This document shows positions 52,973 to 61,175 of a DNA stretch of 64,000 nt, piece after piece. Below the pieces are notes generated by a model. It was not told the origin of the DNA. It ran no database searches and saw only the letters and a list, made by a program, of their open reading frames with translations. The stretch covers positions 186,001-250,000 of the forward strand of contig JAHBVX010000003.1 in NCBI GenBank assembly GCA_019637295.1, written 5' to 3'. Every line of letters starts with the position of its first letter. Position 1 is the first letter of the stretch. The position numbers were made by a program, and so were the translations under genes. This DNA comes from Polyangiaceae bacterium (GTDB taxonomy: Bacteria; Myxococcota_A; Polyangia; Polyangiales; Polyangiaceae).

Positions 52973-53592
52973 CCGATCGGGACCGTCTGCCCGCGGCGCT
53001 GCTCGCGGCCACCCTGCTCGCGTGCGCCGCCACGGTGGCCGCCCCGCCGGCCGGTCGATTGAGCTGGGCGCTGGAGGTGGGACCGGGGCTCGCCGGCGTC
53101 GGGATACTGGTCGCCACCTACCGCCGCTTTCGCCTGTCGAACCTGGTCTACGTGTGCGTCTTCTTGCACATGCTGATCCTGATCTACGGCGGCTACTACA
53201 CCTACGCTCTCACGCCGCTCGGCAACTGGGCCAAAGACGCCTTCGACCTGTCGCGCAACCACTACGACCGCGTGGGTCACCTGGCGCTCGGCTTCTTCCC
53301 GGCCTTCTACGCGCGCGAGATCCTGCTGCGGACTTCACCGCTGGCGCGTGGAAAGTGGCTGTTCTTCATCGTTTGCAGCATCTGCCTCGCCATCGGCGCT
53401 TTCTGGGAGCTGCTCGAGTGGTGGACGACGCTGCTCGTCGCGTCCGACGTCGGAGTTGCGTTTCTCGGTAGTCAGGGGGACGTGTGGGATGCCCAGTGGG
53501 ACATGTTCCTGGCGCTCGTGGGCGCCGTGATCGCCCTCGCGACGCTGAGCGGGGTGCACGATCGCTCGATGCGTGCCGTTAGCCCCGTTTGA
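52969..53592 (+). CDS. DUF2238/YjdF-type inner-membrane protein
   Basis: The 207-residue product starts at GTG 52969. Its core matches the YjdF/DUF2238 family: YGGYYTYALTPLGNWAKDAF, SRNHYDRVGHLALGFFPAFYAREILLRT, CLAIGAFWELLEWWTTL and FLGSQGDVWDAQWDMFLALVGA, with about five transmembrane helices. Biochemical role unknown; the conserved Asp, His and Glu residues in the helices could bind metal. It closes the pepP operon and converges with, and overlaps by 14 bp, the rluB-type gene. Confidence 0.85.
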   Translation: MTDRDRLPAALLAATLLACAATVAAPPAGRLSWALEVGPGLAGVGILVATYRRFRLSNLVYVCVFLHMLILIYGGYYTYALTPLGNWAKDAFDLSRNHYDRVGHLALGFFPAFYAREILLRTSPLARGKWLFFIVCSICLAIGAFWELLEWWTTLLVASDVGVAFLGSQGDVWDAQWDMFLALVGAVIALATLSGVHDRSMRAVSPV

Positions 53593-54436
53593 CCCGACGC
53601 CCGCGCACCGGTGCGGCGACGGCACCGCGCGCCGCCTGTCCCACGCTGCGTGGCACGCCGAACTGCTTCTTGATGGCGACGAGCTCCTCGCGACTGAGCG
53701 CTCGCCATTGGCCCGGGCGAAGTCCTTCCACCTCGATGCCAGCGTAGCTCACGCGCGCGAGCCTGAGCACCGGATGACCCGCCGCGTCCGCCAGGCGCCG
53801 GACTTGTCGGTTCCTGCCCTCGGTCAGCGTGACCTCGAGCCATGTCTTGTCGCCTTCGACGCGCAAACGGCGCACCGTGGCGGGCCGAGTCTCACGACCG
53901 TCGATGGTCAGTCGTGCGCGAAAGCGCTCGAGCCCAGCGTCGTCGACGACCCCCCGGACCTTCGCGACGTACACCTTCGTCGCGCCTTTGGCGGGGTGGG
54001 CCAGAGCGCTCGCGAAATCTCCGTCGTTGGTGAGCAGCAAGACCCCGCTCGTCTGATAGTCCAGCCGCCCTATGGGAACGACCCGAGCGCCGACGCCGCG
54101 CACCAGATCGATCACCGTGCGCCGGCCCTCGGGATCCCGCAGCGTACACATCACCGCGCGGGGCTTGTGCAGCACGACGTAGACCCGGGCCTCGGGCGCC
54201 AACCGCCGACCCGCCACCTCGACCCGCTGATGTCGCGGGTCCACCTTGACGCCAAGCTCGGTCACCACCCGACCGTCCACCTTGACGCGACCTTCGACGA
54301 TCAGCTCTTCGGCGCGCCGACGTGACGCCACACCCGCCTGCGCGAGCACCCGCTGCAGTCGGATCCCACCTTTGCGTTCTGCCGTCACTCCACCACCGAT
54401 GACTCGATCAGCGGTTTCGGGGGCTGACGTAGGCAT
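53579..54436 (-). CDS. rluB: rRNA pseudouridine synthase (RluB/RsuA family)
   Basis: The ~285-residue protein has an S4 RNA-binding domain (RLQRVLAQAGVASRRRAEELIVEGRVKVDG) and the RsuA-type catalytic domain. Motif II is GRLDYQTSGVLLLTNDG with the catalytic Asp, followed by VEGDKTWLEVTLTEGRNRQVRRL. It probably makes a pseudouridine in 23S rRNA (RluB-like). The tail is Arg/Lys rich. The start is uncertain: ATG 54436, overlapping the upstream lipoprotein gene by 28 bp with an AGGGGAC nearby, or GTG 54388 just after the GGTGGTGGA stretch. Confidence 0.9.
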   Translation of the reverse strand: MPTSAPETADRVIGGGVTAERKGGIRLQRVLAQAGVASRRRAEELIVEGRVKVDGRVVTELGVKVDPRHQRVEVAGRRLAPEARVYVVLHKPRAVMCTLRDPEGRRTVIDLVRGVGARVVPIGRLDYQTSGVLLLTNDGDFASALAHPAKGATKVYVAKVRGVVDDAGLERFRARLTIDGRETRPATVRRLRVEGDKTWLEVTLTEGRNRQVRRLADAAGHPVLRLARVSYAGIEVEGLRPGQWRALSREELVAIKKQFGVPRSVGQAARGAVAAPVRGRRVKRG

Positions 54437-55148
54437 CCGTCGCGGCGTCCCCTGCCCCCGCGTCCGCCGCCTCGGCCTCTTCTCTCTCGAGGTCTTCGCG
54501 CTCCTTGAGCGCTTCGGCACGCGCCAACTCTTCGTCCCGATCCCATCGATCCACGATGCCGTCGTGGTCGAGGTCGACGCCCATGCGTTGCAGCCGCCCC
54601 CCCTCGTAGATCTCCCACACGTCCATCTTGCCGTTGAAGTTCGTGTCGCGCTGCAGCCGGCTCAGCTTGCCATCCACATAGAATCGCGCCTGGTCGGGCT
54701 TGCCGTCACCGTTGGTGTCGACCTGGACCTTCGACACTCGACCCCGGGAGAAGCTGATCCAGGTGTCGATTCGTCCATTGTAGTTGGTGTCGGCCTGCTC
54801 ACCGGTGGCCTCACCCCGGTCGTTGTACAACCGGACGACGTCCTTGACTCCGTCGAGGTTGGTGTCCACCTCGCGGCACAGCAACACCCGGCGGGTCTCC
54901 TCGCCCTCCCCGACGATCGCGAAGACGCGTCGGATGTTGGGTTGGAAGGCGCCCGGCCCGGTGGTCTCGATGACCTCCCGGTCGTTGCGCCCGCGGAAGT
55001 CGCAGCTGGAGCGGTCGTCCGCCCCGTGCTGATCGACGGCGCGGTCGATCGCCGGGTTCTTCGCGGGCGGCGCCTCTTTGCCTCCGCAGGCCGAGAACGC
55101 CAGGGCCACGCCCACCACGGCCGAACCTGCCAAGAGCCTCAACGTCAC
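54408..55148 (-). CDS. Lipoprotein with calcium-binding-like DxDxDG repeats
   Basis: The 246-residue product starts at GTG 55148 with GGAGGGAAG just upstream. A signal peptide ends in lipobox AFSAC (Cys21). Repeats of the type D-T-N-x-D-G-x-x-D recur (VDTNLDGVKD, ADTNYNGRID, VDTNGDGKPD, RDTNFNGKMD, VDLDHDGIVD), each about 20-24 residues apart with RLYNDRG- or KLSRLQ-like spacers. They resemble EF-hand/thrombospondin type 3 or FG-GAP calcium loops. The tail is Glu/Ala rich. Together with the next upstream gene it forms a paralogous pair translated in a GTGA overlap. Role probably extracellular; not further assignable. Confidence 0.8.
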   Translation of the reverse strand: MTLRLLAGSAVVGVALAFSACGGKEAPPAKNPAIDRAVDQHGADDRSSCDFRGRNDREVIETTGPGAFQPNIRRVFAIVGEGEETRRVLLCREVDTNLDGVKDVVRLYNDRGEATGEQADTNYNGRIDTWISFSRGRVSKVQVDTNGDGKPDQARFYVDGKLSRLQRDTNFNGKMDVWEIYEGGRLQRMGVDLDHDGIVDRWDRDEELARAEALKEREDLEREEAEAADAGAGDAATDAYVSPRNR

Positions 55149-55879
55149 TTCTTCCCTCCCTCCGGGGTCTCGCCCTGCTCCTTGTTCTCCAGCTCCGTGG
55201 GCAGCGAGCCCGGCGGCTCGAACGTGTGCGACGGAGTCTGCCGTGGACCGGAGCGATCCGGCGGCACGTAGCCAGTCACCTCGCAGTAGTCCACTGTCGC
55301 GCCCGGATCCGGTCGGCCGTCGCCGTTCACGTCCGAGTGGATCAGCGGGCAGGTCTCGCTCTTGTACTCCCACCACTGGTCGATGACGCCGTCACCGTCC
55401 GAGTCCCGTTCAGTCCGAGTGAGCTTGCCGTTCTGGAAGAAGTGCCAGGTGTCGAGCTTACCCGCGAGCGTCGTGGAGCGATGCTGCTCCGTGGGGACGC
55501 CAGCCGAGTAGATGGTGAGCTCCTCGATCTGCCCGTCGCGATCGTAGTCCCGCTCCTGTCGGCGGAGCTTGCCGCTGGCGTCGAAGAAGCTGAAGGAATC
55601 CCAGCGACCGTCGAAGTTGAGATCGGCGGCGCGACACACCTCGCGCCCTCCGGCGCTCACGATCACGAGATCGGGGCGGCCGTCGCCGTTGGCGTCGTAC
55701 TTGTCAGCGCCAGCCGAGTCGATGTCGCACTTCTCCGAGACGATGCGGGTATCGCGCCGCGTCACCCCGTCCGCGGAGGTAGCGGGTCCGACCGCGCCCG
55801 AGGCCGCGCAGCCCAGCGCGGCCGTCAGCGACAACAACGCGGAGATGCCAAGTCGGGGGTCGCTAAGCAATCGGATCAT
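55145..55879 (-). CDS. Lipoprotein with calcium-binding-like DxDxDG repeats (paralogue)
   Basis: The 244-residue product has a signal peptide with lipobox TAALGC (Cys24). The mature part contains the same loops as its neighbour (KYDANGDGRPDLVIV, ADLNFDGRWD, DYDRDGQIEE, RDSDGDGVID, SDVNGDGRPD), with Cys-rich insertions (EKCDIDSA, GGREVCRAAD, ETCPLIHSD, VDYCEVTGY) absent from the other copy. The C-terminus is Pro/Glu rich. A tandem duplication gave the pair. Confidence 0.8.
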   Translation of the reverse strand: MIRLLSDPRLGISALLSLTAALGCAASGAVGPATSADGVTRRDTRIVSEKCDIDSAGADKYDANGDGRPDLVIVSAGGREVCRAADLNFDGRWDSFSFFDASGKLRRQERDYDRDGQIEELTIYSAGVPTEQHRSTTLAGKLDTWHFFQNGKLTRTERDSDGDGVIDQWWEYKSETCPLIHSDVNGDGRPDPGATVDYCEVTGYVPPDRSGPRQTPSHTFEPPGSLPTELENKEQGETPEGGKK

Positions 55880-56145
55880 GCTGGCCGTCTAGTGGAAGCC
55901 CGGAGGTCCCTGCCGCCGGAGCGTCATCGTAGACACCCCACCGGCGGGGTGACAAGCGCCGTCCACCCGGGGCCACTGGGGATCGGGCCGCCCCGCAGAC
56001 CCTGCGATCGAGCGCCCAACTCGCGGATAAACACTGGAAATCAATCGATAAGCTTCCGGGCCCAGGGGCGGGCTTGGCATTGACAATAGACGTAGTGGCA
56101 TCTATTGTAACCTCTGTCCTCGAGCAGGCGATTGGGCGCGCTGAA
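55880..56145. other. Intergenic region, lipoprotein to RHH regulator
   Basis: No gene seen. A hairpin CACCCC-ACCGGC-GGGGTG (55934-55951) sits upstream of the lipoprotein gene on the minus strand. The right end carries the palindromic promoter of the RHH gene (56080-56108). Confidence 0.4.
56080..56108 (+). promoter_or_regulatory. Palindrome overlapping a consensus promoter (RHH operator)
   Basis: TTGACA (56080-56085), 17-bp spacer and TATTGT (56103-56108) form a near-consensus sigma-70 promoter. A perfect 8-bp inverted repeat, ACAATAGA (56083-56090) and TCTATTGT (56101-56108), with a 10-bp spacer, overlaps the -35 and covers the whole -10. A protein bound there would block polymerase, so autorepression by the RHH protein starting at 56146 is likely. 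Confidence 0.65.
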
Positions 56146-56346
56146 ATGAGCCGGAAGAAGATATCGACCACCGTGTACATCGAGCCGGAGCAAAACGAGC
56201 GCCTGCATCTGCTCCACGCGCGTACCAAGGTACCCGTCTCCGTGTACATCCGCGAGGGGATCGATCTGGTGCTCAAGAAGTACGAGCACGTGCTGCCCGG
56301 CCAGATGACGCTCACGGACGCTCCCGCCAAGGCCAGCAAGAAGTAG
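56146..56346 (+). CDS. Ribbon-helix-helix DNA-binding regulator
   Basis: The 66-residue protein starts at ATG 56146. KKISTTVYIEPEQNERLHLL is the beta-strand/helix-A of an RHH (Arc/MetJ/CopG) fold, and RTKVPVSVYIREGIDLVLKKY is helix B, with VYI in the strand as DNA contact. A short tail ends in KASKK. The promoter palindrome just upstream is a natural operator for its dimers. No toxin frame adjoins, so it is a solo RHH regulator and not clearly a toxin-antitoxin antitoxin; its other targets are unknown. Confidence 0.88.
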   Translation: MSRKKISTTVYIEPEQNERLHLLHARTKVPVSVYIREGIDLVLKKYEHVLPGQMTLTDAPAKASKK

Positions 56347-56433
56347 CTCCCGGGCCGCGTTCGCCTCGGCTGGCAGGGCGAGCCGCTCCGCGGTAAAGAC
56401 GGCGCCCTCTTTCGAGCGCTCCGGCGACGCCCG

Positions 56434-58239
56434 ATGCCCATCGACCCCACTCTGATCCGCAACTTCTCCATCATCGCCCACGTCGATCACGGCAAGAGCA
56501 CGCTCGCGGATCGGATCCTGGACGTGACGGGAGCCATCACTGCTCGCGAGAAGGTGGAGCAGTTCCTGGACAAGCTCGAGCTCGAACGCGAGCGCGGCAT
56601 CACCATCAAGGCGCAGAGCGTGCGCCTGAAGTACCGCGCCCACGACGGCAACGAGTATCAGCTGCAGCTGATCGATACTCCCGGCCACGTCGACTTCAGC
56701 TACGAGGTCAGCCGCAGCCTCAACGCCTGCGAGGGCGCGCTGCTGGTCGTGGATGCGACGCAGGGTGTGCAGGCGCAGACCGTGGCGAACGTCTACCTCG
56801 CCTTGGACAACAACCTGGAGATCATCCCGGTGCTCAACAAGGTCGACCTGCCATCGGCAGACGTGGACCGAGCAGCAGAGATGGTCGAGGAGGTGATCGG
56901 CCTCGACTGCAGCGGGGCGGTGCTCGCGAGCGGCAAGACGGGGCAGGGCGTGCCCGAGATCCTCGAGGCCGTGGTGCAGCGCATCTCGCCCCCGCGAGGC
57001 GATCCGGAGGCCCCGCTGCGCGCGCTGATATTCGACAGCTGGTACGACAGCTACCGAGGCGCGGTCGTGATGGTTCGAGTCATGGCCGGGACCCTCAACC
57101 GCGGCGACAAGGTGTTGTTCATGGCCACGGGCCGCAGCTACGAGATCACGGCCATCGGCTGCTTCACGCCGCACCCGATCGCCCTCGAGTCCCTCGGCCC
57201 GGGCGAGGTCGGCTTCCTCGCCGCCAACATCAAGAGCGTGGAAGACACCAAGATCGGCGACACGGTCACCTTGGCCTCTCGCCCGGCCACGCAGGCGCTA
57301 CCCGGCTTCAAAGAGGTCAAGCCCATGGTGTTCGCGGGCGTGTTCCCGACGGACTCGGCGCAGTACGAACAACTGCGCGACGCCCTCTCCAAGCTGCACT
57401 TGAACGACTCGTCCTTCCAGTTCGAGCCGGATACCTCGGACGCCCTCGGCTTCGGCTTTCGCTGTGGCTTCCTGGGGCTGCTCCACATGGAGATCATCCA
57501 AGAGCGCCTCGAGCGGGAGTACGGACTCGACCTCATCACCACCGCCCCGAGCGTCGTGTACCACGCCTTCACCAAGGTCGGCGAGAAGGTCGTGGTGGAC
57601 AACCCTTCCAAGATGCCACTCGTCGGCGACATCGATCACATCGACGAGCCGATCATGAAGGTCACCGTCCACACCCCGTCCGACTACGTCGGCGCCGTGG
57701 TCGCCCTGTGCGAGGAGCGTCGAGGCAAGCAGCTTGGTATCAACTTCGCGACCAAGACTCACGTGGTCGTCAGCTACGAGATGCCTCTGGCCGAGGTCAT
57801 CTTGGACTTTCACGATCGCCTCAAGAGTGCGTCGCGTGGCTACGCCAGTATGGACTACGAGCTCATCGGCTATCACACAGACGATCTGATCAAGCTCGAC
57901 ATGCTGATCAATGGGGACGCCCTCGACGCGCTGAGCGTGATCGTGCACCGCCAGACCGCGTACACCCGCGGGCGCGCCATCGCCGCCAAGCTGAAGGAGC
58001 TCGTGCCTCGCCAGCAGTACGAGATCGCCATTCAAGCCGCCATCGGCAGCAAGATCATCTCCCGCGAGACCGTGCGCGCCCTGCGCAAGGACGTCACCGC
58101 CAAGTGCTACGGCGGTGACATCTCCCGCAAGCGCAAGCTGCTCGAGAAGCAGAAAGAGGGCAAGAAGCGCATGAAGTCCGTAGGCAACGTCGAAGTTCCG
58201 CAGGAGGCCTTCCTGGCGATCCTGAAGCTCGACAGCTGA
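56434..58239 (+). CDS. lepA: Elongation factor 4 (LepA)
   Basis: The 601-residue translational GTPase has P-loop HVDHGKST near residue 14, switch II DTPGHVD, and G4 NKVDLPSAD. The domains that follow are domain 2 ([18 protein letters not shown]), the elongation-factor V-like domain and the C-terminal LepA-specific domain ([36 protein letters not shown]-like). It promotes back-translocation and ribosome quality control. The length is standard; start ATG 56434. Confidence 0.97.
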   Translation: MPIDPTLIRNFSIIAHVDHGKSTLADRILDVTGAITAREKVEQFLDKLELERERGITIKAQSVRLKYRAHDGNEYQLQLIDTPGHVDFSYEVSRSLNACEGALLVVDATQGVQAQTVANVYLALDNNLEIIPVLNKVDLPSADVDRAAEMVEEVIGLDCSGAVLASGKTGQGVPEILEAVVQRISPPRGDPEAPLRALIFDSWYDSYRGAVVMVRVMAGTLNRGDKVLFMATGRSYEITAIGCFTPHPIALESLGPGEVGFLAANIKSVEDTKIGDTVTLASRPATQALPGFKEVKPMVFAGVFPTDSAQYEQLRDALSKLHLNDSSFQFEPDTSDALGFGFRCGFLGLLHMEIIQERLEREYGLDLITTAPSVVYHAFTKVGEKVVVDNPSKMPLVGDIDHIDEPIMKVTVHTPSDYVGAVVALCEERRGKQLGINFATKTHVVVSYEMPLAEVILDFHDRLKSASRGYASMDYELIGYHTDDLIKLDMLINGDALDALSVIVHRQTAYTRGRAIAAKLKELVPRQQYEIAIQAAIGSKIISRETVRALRKDVTAKCYGGDISRKRKLLEKQKEGKKRMKSVGNVEVPQEAFLAILKLDS

Positions 58240-58307
58240 CGGGCCCCGCGGCTGGCCTTTCGCGTTGTCGCGCAGCGGCGGACGGTGATGTAGTGCGGGC
58301 CGAGACC

Positions 58308-59687
58308 ATGACCACCAAGCCCAGACAAGCGGCGCGCGCGCGCCTTTTGGCACGCCTGAACGAGAGCCCTCCGCCCTTCGGGCGCATCGAACACCGGGGC
58401 ACCAGCGCCTTCGGCCCGAGTCTCTCGCTCGAGCGCTTTCGTTTGGCCAACGGTCTCGAGCTCTTGTTGTGCGAGGACAAGAGCGCGCCCGTGGTCGCCT
58501 TTCACACCTGGTACCGCGTCGGGTCTCGCCACGAGCAGCGCGGGAAGACGGGCCTGGCCCACCTGTTCGAGCACCTGATGTTCAACGAGACAGAGAACTT
58601 GAAGTCGGGTGAGTTCGACCGTCGGCTCGAGGAGGCCGGCGCGGAGAGCAACGCTGGCACCTGGCTGGACTGGACCCACTATCACGTTGCCGTGCCGAAG
58701 AGCCAGCTGCCGCTCGTGGTGCGACTGGAGTCGGAGCGCATGGGTCGCCTCGTCGTGCGCGAGCCGCAGGTTCAGAGCGAGAAGGAGGTGGTGGCCAACG
58801 AGCGGCGGTATCGCGTGGATGATGACGTCGAGAGCTCGGTGAGCGAGCTGTTGTGGGCCACGGCGTTCCAGACGCACCCCTACCACTGGCCGACGATCGG
58901 CTGGATGGCAGACATCGAGGCCTTCGCCACCGAGGACTGCGTGAGCTTCTACCGCACCTTCTACGCACCCAACAACGCGCTGCTGGTCGTGGCCGGAGAC
59001 GTCTCCGAACGCACCTTGCTGCCCTTGGTGCAGCGCGGCTACGGCGGGCTCGAGCCGAGCGTCATTCCTCCGGAGGAGTTGCGGCCCGAGCCGCCGCAGG
59101 TCGACGAACGACGACGCGAGGTGCACAAGCCGACCTCCAGCCAGAAGGTAGCCATCGGCTACAAGAGCCCTGGTCTCGGTGACTTCGACTACGCCCCCTT
59201 GACGGTGCTGTCGGAGATTCTGTTCGGCGGACGCGCCAGCCGCCTGCACGAGAGGCTGGTGCGAGAGCTGGAGATCGCCAGCGAGGTGCGCGCCTTCGTG
59301 AGCCCGTTTCGGGACCCTGGCTTGTTCGAGATCTTCGCCGCAGCCGTCGGCTCACACACGGCCGAGACGCTGCTGAGCGCCATCGATCACGAGCTGGCGA
59401 TGGTTCGAGAGCAGCCCGTGAGCGAAGCCGAGTTGGCTCGCGCTTGCGCTCGCCTCGAGCTTGGCGGTGTGAGCGGCCTGGAGACCGCAGACGGCAAGGC
59501 CTCGACCATCGGGTTCTACGAGACGGTGCTCGGCCGGCCCAACGCGGCGTTCGAGCGACTCGACGCCTTGCACAGAGTGACCGCGAGCGACGTTCGCCGA
59601 GTCGCACGACGTTACCTGATCGAGTCGAGCCGCTCGGTGGTCCTCGTCAGACCCACCGTGGAGCGAGGGACGGAGGCAGCCCAGTGA
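58308..59687 (+). CDS. M16 zinc peptidase, catalytic subunit
   Basis: The ~459-residue M16 peptidase has the inverted zinc motif HLFEH (His85-x-x-Glu88-His89, within GLAHLFEHLMFNET). The second metal Glu lies ~75 residues on, in EKEVVANERR. ATG 58308 is used; GTG 58293 is an alternative. It lies about 50 bp after lepA and overlaps the next gene. It is one half of a two-gene heterodimer of the processing-peptidase type, in which the other half lacks the zinc site. Confidence 0.93.
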   Translation: MTTKPRQAARARLLARLNESPPPFGRIEHRGTSAFGPSLSLERFRLANGLELLLCEDKSAPVVAFHTWYRVGSRHEQRGKTGLAHLFEHLMFNETENLKSGEFDRRLEEAGAESNAGTWLDWTHYHVAVPKSQLPLVVRLESERMGRLVVREPQVQSEKEVVANERRYRVDDDVESSVSELLWATAFQTHPYHWPTIGWMADIEAFATEDCVSFYRTFYAPNNALLVVAGDVSERTLLPLVQRGYGGLEPSVIPPEELRPEPPQVDERRREVHKPTSSQKVAIGYKSPGLGDFDYAPLTVLSEILFGGRASRLHERLVRELEIASEVRAFVSPFRDPGLFEIFAAAVGSHTAETLLSAIDHELAMVREQPVSEAELARACARLELGGVSGLETADGKASTIGFYETVLGRPNAAFERLDALHRVTASDVRRVARRYLIESSRSVVLVRPTVERGTEAAQ

Positions 59688-61018
59688 CGGACACACCGCT
59701 CGCAGCCGAGTCGACCGCGGCGCCGCTCCCATCGGCCCCCACGGTGCTGGTCGAGTTCAGCGACGCCGTGCCGCTCGCGACCGTCAGCGTCGCGCTGCGC
59801 TCTGGCGCCACGGAGGATCCCGACGGTCTGGAGGGCCTCACGCGCCTCTCCGGCCGACTGGCCCGTCGCACCGCTGGCGGCAGGGCTCCACGCGAGATCG
59901 ACGCGGCCATCGACGCGCTCGGCGGCGCGCTCGGGGTGGACACCTCGCACAGCACCTCAGCGCTGCACGGCACGGTGATCTCACGAAACCTGGACTCCTT
60001 CATCGACACGGTCGTCGACGTTCTGGGGCGACCGAGTCTGGACGAGGCCGAGCTCGCTCGGCTGGTGCGCGAGACCGAGGCCGCGCGCGTCGAGGCCCTG
60101 GACAACGATCGAGGCGTGGCCCGTCACTGGTTTCGGCGGCGCATGTTCGCCGAGCATCCCTACGGGCGCTCGGTGGTCGGTACTTCCCGCTCCCTGGCCC
60201 AGATGACCCGCACCCACGTGCAGCACCATCTGGCTCGGACCTGGGTGCGGGGAAACCTGCTCTTGGCCTGCTCTGGGGACATCAGCGAAGACAAGGCTCG
60301 AGAGATCGGCGAGCGCATCGCCCAAGCGGTGCCGCTCGGGCCGGCCACGGAAGCCCGTGTCCCCGAGCCGGTGGGTCCAGTGGGTCGGACTCTGCTGTTC
60401 GTCGACAAGCCCGAGCGAACGCAGACCCAGATCCTCATCGGCTGCCTGGGCACTCACCCCCAGGACGACGACCACATGGCTCTGTACGTCGCCAACACGG
60501 TCTTCGGCGGGACCTTCACCGCGCGCCTGACTCGCGAGGTGCGGAGCAAGCGCGGCTGGTCCTACGGCGCGTACTCCAGCTTGCCCATCGACAAGCAACG
60601 ACGCGCTTTCTCGATGTGGACCTTCCCCAAGGCGAGCGACGCGGCTGCTTGCCTCAGCCTCGAGCTGAAGCTGCTGGAGGAGCTAGTGGAGCGTGGAGTC
60701 ACCGCCAAGGAGCTCGCCTGGGTGAAGCGCTTCTTGGTGCGTAGCCATGCCTTCGCCATAGACACCGCGAGCAAGCGGGTGGGGCTGGCGCTCGACTCGG
60801 TGCTGTACGACCTCCCGCCGCGGTACTACGACTCCTACATCGAGCGAGTGAACGCGGTGACGCTGGAGCAAGCGAACGGGGCCTTGCGCCGCCGCCTCAC
60901 TCCCGACCACCTGCTCATCACCGTGCTCGGCACGGAGCGAGACATCGGCGGCGCGGTTCGCGAGGCCATCCCGCACCTAGCGACGGCCGAGAGCGTCCCC
61001 TTCGATCGGGAGGACTGA
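59684..61018 (+). CDS. M16 peptidase-like, non-catalytic subunit
   Basis: The 444-residue product starts at GTG 59684 (GTGA overlap with the upstream stop). It has the M16 fold (LEGLTRLSGRLARRTAGG, LDSFIDTVVDVLGRPSLDEAELARL, RTQTQILIGCLGT, NTVFGGTFTARLTREVRSKRGWSYGAYSS), but HxxEH is replaced by LTRLSGRL, so no zinc site. The Arg/Tyr pair in KRGWSYGAYS is retained, as in the substrate-binding subunit of M16B heterodimers. Its stop TGA (61016-61018) is the first codon of repeat copy 3. Confidence 0.92.
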   Translation: MTDTPLAAESTAAPLPSAPTVLVEFSDAVPLATVSVALRSGATEDPDGLEGLTRLSGRLARRTAGGRAPREIDAAIDALGGALGVDTSHSTSALHGTVISRNLDSFIDTVVDVLGRPSLDEAELARLVRETEAARVEALDNDRGVARHWFRRRMFAEHPYGRSVVGTSRSLAQMTRTHVQHHLARTWVRGNLLLACSGDISEDKAREIGERIAQAVPLGPATEARVPEPVGPVGRTLLFVDKPERTQTQILIGCLGTHPQDDDHMALYVANTVFGGTFTARLTREVRSKRGWSYGAYSSLPIDKQRRAFSMWTFPKASDAAACLSLELKLLEELVERGVTAKELAWVKRFLVRSHAFAIDTASKRVGLALDSVLYDLPPRYYDSYIERVNAVTLEQANGALRRRLTPDHLLITVLGTERDIGGAVREAIPHLATAESVPFDRED

Positions 61019-61163
61019 AGGGCTGTCAGGAATTGACCCAGTTCGCGCCGGCGGAGCCGGCCCGCGTGGGGCTCCGCCCCGACGAACTCACTTCGGCGGG
61101 GCGGGGAGGCGCGTGCCTCCCCGGTGAAAGAATGAAAGAGCTGTCGATTATTCGACAGCTCTT
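61016..61163 (+). repeat. Structured intergenic repeat, copy 3
   Basis: A 148-bp copy matching 28382-28530 closely and 3013-3159 (reversed). It starts at the TGA of the M16 gene. The terminal hairpin is AAGAGCTGTCGA-TTAT-TCGACAGCTCTT (61136-61163), perfect 12 bp. The left end AAGGGCTGTC and right end GACAGCTCTT form imperfect terminal inverted repeats (9 of 10). In the minus direction, the hairpin precedes TTTCATTCTTTC, a plausible terminator for the outer-membrane protein gene to the right. Confidence 0.9.
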
Positions 61164-61175
61164 GCGGCGGCGGAC

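Noticed and set aside
56146-56346. Toxin-antitoxin module around the RHH gene.
   Set aside because: No small toxin-like frame adjoins on either side; the next gene is lepA.
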